DNA from: Rossellomorea aquimaris TF-12
GTDB taxonomy: Bacteria > Bacillota > Bacilli > Bacillales > Bacillaceae_B
Assembly (NCBI RefSeq): GCF_001648555.1
Contig: NZ_LQXM01000030.1
Coordinates: 186,001-250,000 of the forward strand
Length of the DNA stretch: 64,000 nucleotides
Direction: 5' to 3'
Shown here: positions 62,493 through 64,000 of the stretch, one piece after another
How positions within the stretch are numbered: the first letter of the stretch is position 1
Layout: every line of letters starts with the position of its first letter
The notes under the pieces: model-generated
The model's database searches: none
Told to the model about the DNA's origin: nothing
The model's input: the letters and a program-made list of their open reading frames with translations, nothing else
Translations under genes and position numbers: made by a program

Positions 62493-63244
62493 TCCCCCTT
62501 ATTAATGAAAATCTGACCTTCTTGTTCCTTTAAGAATGCCAAGTACCTTGTTTCCATCCAATCATAAAGTTCACCGAAATCTTTTCCTTTCAGGAGTTTT
62601 CTGTTACTGTTACGATTATTCTTGAAAATGTGACGTTTCATTGTAGAAATAGTCTTTGAGTTTTCCAAGAAGAAATTCGCAAATTGGTATGTATCTTCTA
62701 ATACATAATGAAGGTCCCATCTCAATTCTTTCTTGACTGCAACTAAATCCCAATCTGAAGAAAGTGAGGTTCTAAAATTCCATTCATAATTCAGTGTATC
62801 ACTCTTAAAATTATTACAAAAAAGCACCTTGAACCAACATGCATTATATCGTCCAAAAAAAGAGACAAAGGGAGCCTTTCTACCATGGCCATCACAACTG
62901 GAGATTGTAGTTATGCCAGCTGAACTTAAAGATTTTATAAACAAAGCCACCCCGGTTTCCAATGTTAAAGTTCGAACCTTTGGACCATGGATGGATTTTA
63001 TAAAATATTTCCAGCTCCGCCAACCACCATTTCCCCCTGCTTCATGATTTTGTGCTGGATACCAGATTAGCTTGTCTTTATTATACAATCCTTCATTTAT
63101 AAAAAATGTTCTACCTTCTAAATGAATCGGTAAATTCAATTTTTGAATAAGCCACCTAATATCATATAAATCTTCAGGATGATTTGCTGAAGTAAGAAGG
63201 ATTTTATTTTCTTCTTCCTTTACCAGAAAACCACGATATTCCAA
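62489..63244 (-). CDS. Hypothetical protein with an SSCDGHG motif, HEPN partner
   Basis: A 251-residue protein that I do not recognise. It has no membrane segment. A central conserved-looking block, ETGVALFIKSLSSAGITTISSCDGHGRKAPFVSFFGRYNACWFKVLF (about 95-140), has Cys, Asp and His close together like a metal or catalytic site. The C-terminus is helical and basic (KRHIFKNNRNSNRK). It is first in the operon with the HEPN-like gene and overlaps it by 4 bp, so it may be the antitoxin, activator or sensor. Confidence 0.6.
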   Translation of the reverse strand: MEYRGFLVKEEENKILLTSANHPEDLYDIRWLIQKLNLPIHLEGRTFFINEGLYNKDKLIWYPAQNHEAGGNGGWRSWKYFIKSIHGPKVRTLTLETGVALFIKSLSSAGITTISSCDGHGRKAPFVSFFGRYNACWFKVLFCNNFKSDTLNYEWNFRTSLSSDWDLVAVKKELRWDLHYVLEDTYQFANFFLENSKTISTMKRHIFKNNRNSNRKLLKGKDFGELYDWMETRYLAFLKEQEGQIFINKGD

Positions 63245-63528
63245 GCCTTCACTAGATCAATCATATTTAGTTCTTCCTCCAAGGGTATAGATGAATGATT
63301 TGGTTATTTATGAATAATAGTCAGAAGTGATGAAATATAAAATTTTTAAAATTAAGAAAACTCTGCATTAATATTACCAAATAAGAGGTAAAAGAGCTAT
63401 AAGAGGCAAAATAATTTTTGATTTAATAATCCGCGTAATGATGACTAATCAATTGTAGGATAAAGCATTAATTGAATCAGAGGTAAACTAGTATAAAAAA
63501 AGGTCCCTATAGAAGGAACATTCATAAT

Positions 63529-64000
63529 CTATTTAACGGATGGCCATTTAAAATCATTTTTATAAAATTGTTTTTTTAATCGGTTCAAGTCGTATTCCCA
63601 CTCTGTTATTGAATATTTAAACTTTGTAGCACCATTCACTTGACTCGTTCTGTTCCTTATATGGGAGGTTATTGTTTTGACTGTCTGTTCCAAACCTAAA
63701 TTAGGCAACGCATAATTTATTAGTACTCGCCACCTTTGATCCCGATTCAAACCAGTGATACGATATCCTATTTTTCGCAATTCAGACTCTGCATTGAATT
63801 CTATCTTGGATGTTTCCCGCCCATTTGTCTCCGATTTATTTGAAGTATCGTTATTTGAAATGCTACTTTCGGTTTGATTCTCATTATCTGAATAAACAGT
63901 TTGGGGTTCTACAACAACTGCTTTCACCTTTTTGATAAATTGATTTCTTGGCATTAAGACACTGTGCTCACACCCCTGGCACTTGATGCGTATATCTGCC
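63529..64000 (-). CDS. DUF951-like zinc protein with C-terminal extension (partial at window end)
   Basis: The gene runs past the window end. The ATG at 63954 is internal: the same frame upstream, open to 64000, encodes ADIRIKCQGCEHSVLMPRNQF, the second half of a DUF951 domain with its CxxC. After a Ser/Asn-rich linker, a roughly 85-residue domain follows (ELRKIGYRITGLNRDQRWRVL, ALPNLGLEQTVKTITSHI, KFKYSITEWEYDLNRLKKQFYKNDFKWP), probably nucleic-acid-related. Ordinary DUF951 proteins are about 60-70 residues, so this is a fused form. A weak hairpin with T-run follows the stop. Confidence 0.75.
   Translation of the reverse strand, partial: ADIRIKCQGCEHSVLMPRNQFIKKVKAVVVEPQTVYSDNENQTESSISNNDTSNKSETNGRETSKIEFNAESELRKIGYRITGLNRDQRWRVLINYALPNLGLEQTVKTITSHIRNRTSQVNGATKFKYSITEWEYDLNRLKKQFYKNDFKWPSVK

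Overview
The window looks like a chromosomal segment of a low-GC Bacillaceae. Shine-Dalgarno sites are strong, TTG and GTG starts are common, and households such as htpX, a YcsI-type hydro-lyase, an IDEAL-domain protein, DUF1836/UPF0316 proteins and a KinB-like histidine kinase are present. A staphyloxanthin-type carotenoid cluster suggests a pigmented Bacillus/Rossellomorea-like organism. This assignment is inference; no rRNA or complete tRNA is present.

Region 1 (1-28.6 kb) is mostly ordinary chromosome: an SDR gene under a MerR-type promoter with a 19-bp spacer, htpX, an S9 peptidase that appears to start at ATT, a polysaccharide deacetylase, YgjP-like and DUF1456 proteins, a coiled-coil protein built from seven exact-length 42-bp repeats, a histidine kinase, a two-gene ABC exporter, a ferritin-like/cupin fusion, an acyltransferase, and an aldehyde dehydrogenase coupled to DUF779. 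One accessory gene (20.0-22.6 kb) encodes ten treble-clef zinc-ribbon repeats interrupted by a Vsr/DUF559-like nuclease.

Region 2 (28.6-32.7 kb) holds two acetyltransferase genes (one just before 28.6 kb) and the crtP-crtO-crtQ cluster for the oxidation, acylation and glucosylation end of staphyloxanthin-like synthesis; crtM and crtN are not in the window. Region 3 (32.7-35.2 kb) is a decay zone: three gene-end fragments, a TPR regulator broken by an in-frame TAG, and a lipoprotein.

Region 4 (35.2-64 kb) is a defence island. A Sau3AI-type cytosine methyltransferase (35.7 kb) and a Sau3AI-type endonuclease (53.1 kb) face each other across about 16 kb. Between them lie two tandem copies of a three-gene cassette: an AddA/UvrD-like helicase, an AddB/RecC-like protein that keeps the iron-sulfur cysteines but shows no nuclease motif, and a shorter superfamily I helicase. 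One copy carries an extra NERD nuclease domain. A decayed second Sau3AI-like gene sits beside the intact one. Past a tRNA 3'-end-like fragment at 55.2 kb (possible attachment-site scar) follow a McrBC-like pair with EVE-like domains, a small membrane protein, a broken HNH gene, a two-gene operon ending in a HEPN-like protein, and a DUF951-type zinc protein running off the window. The duplicated helicase/AddB-like cassette nested inside a Sau3AI-type restriction-modification locus is the best candidate for an undescribed system.
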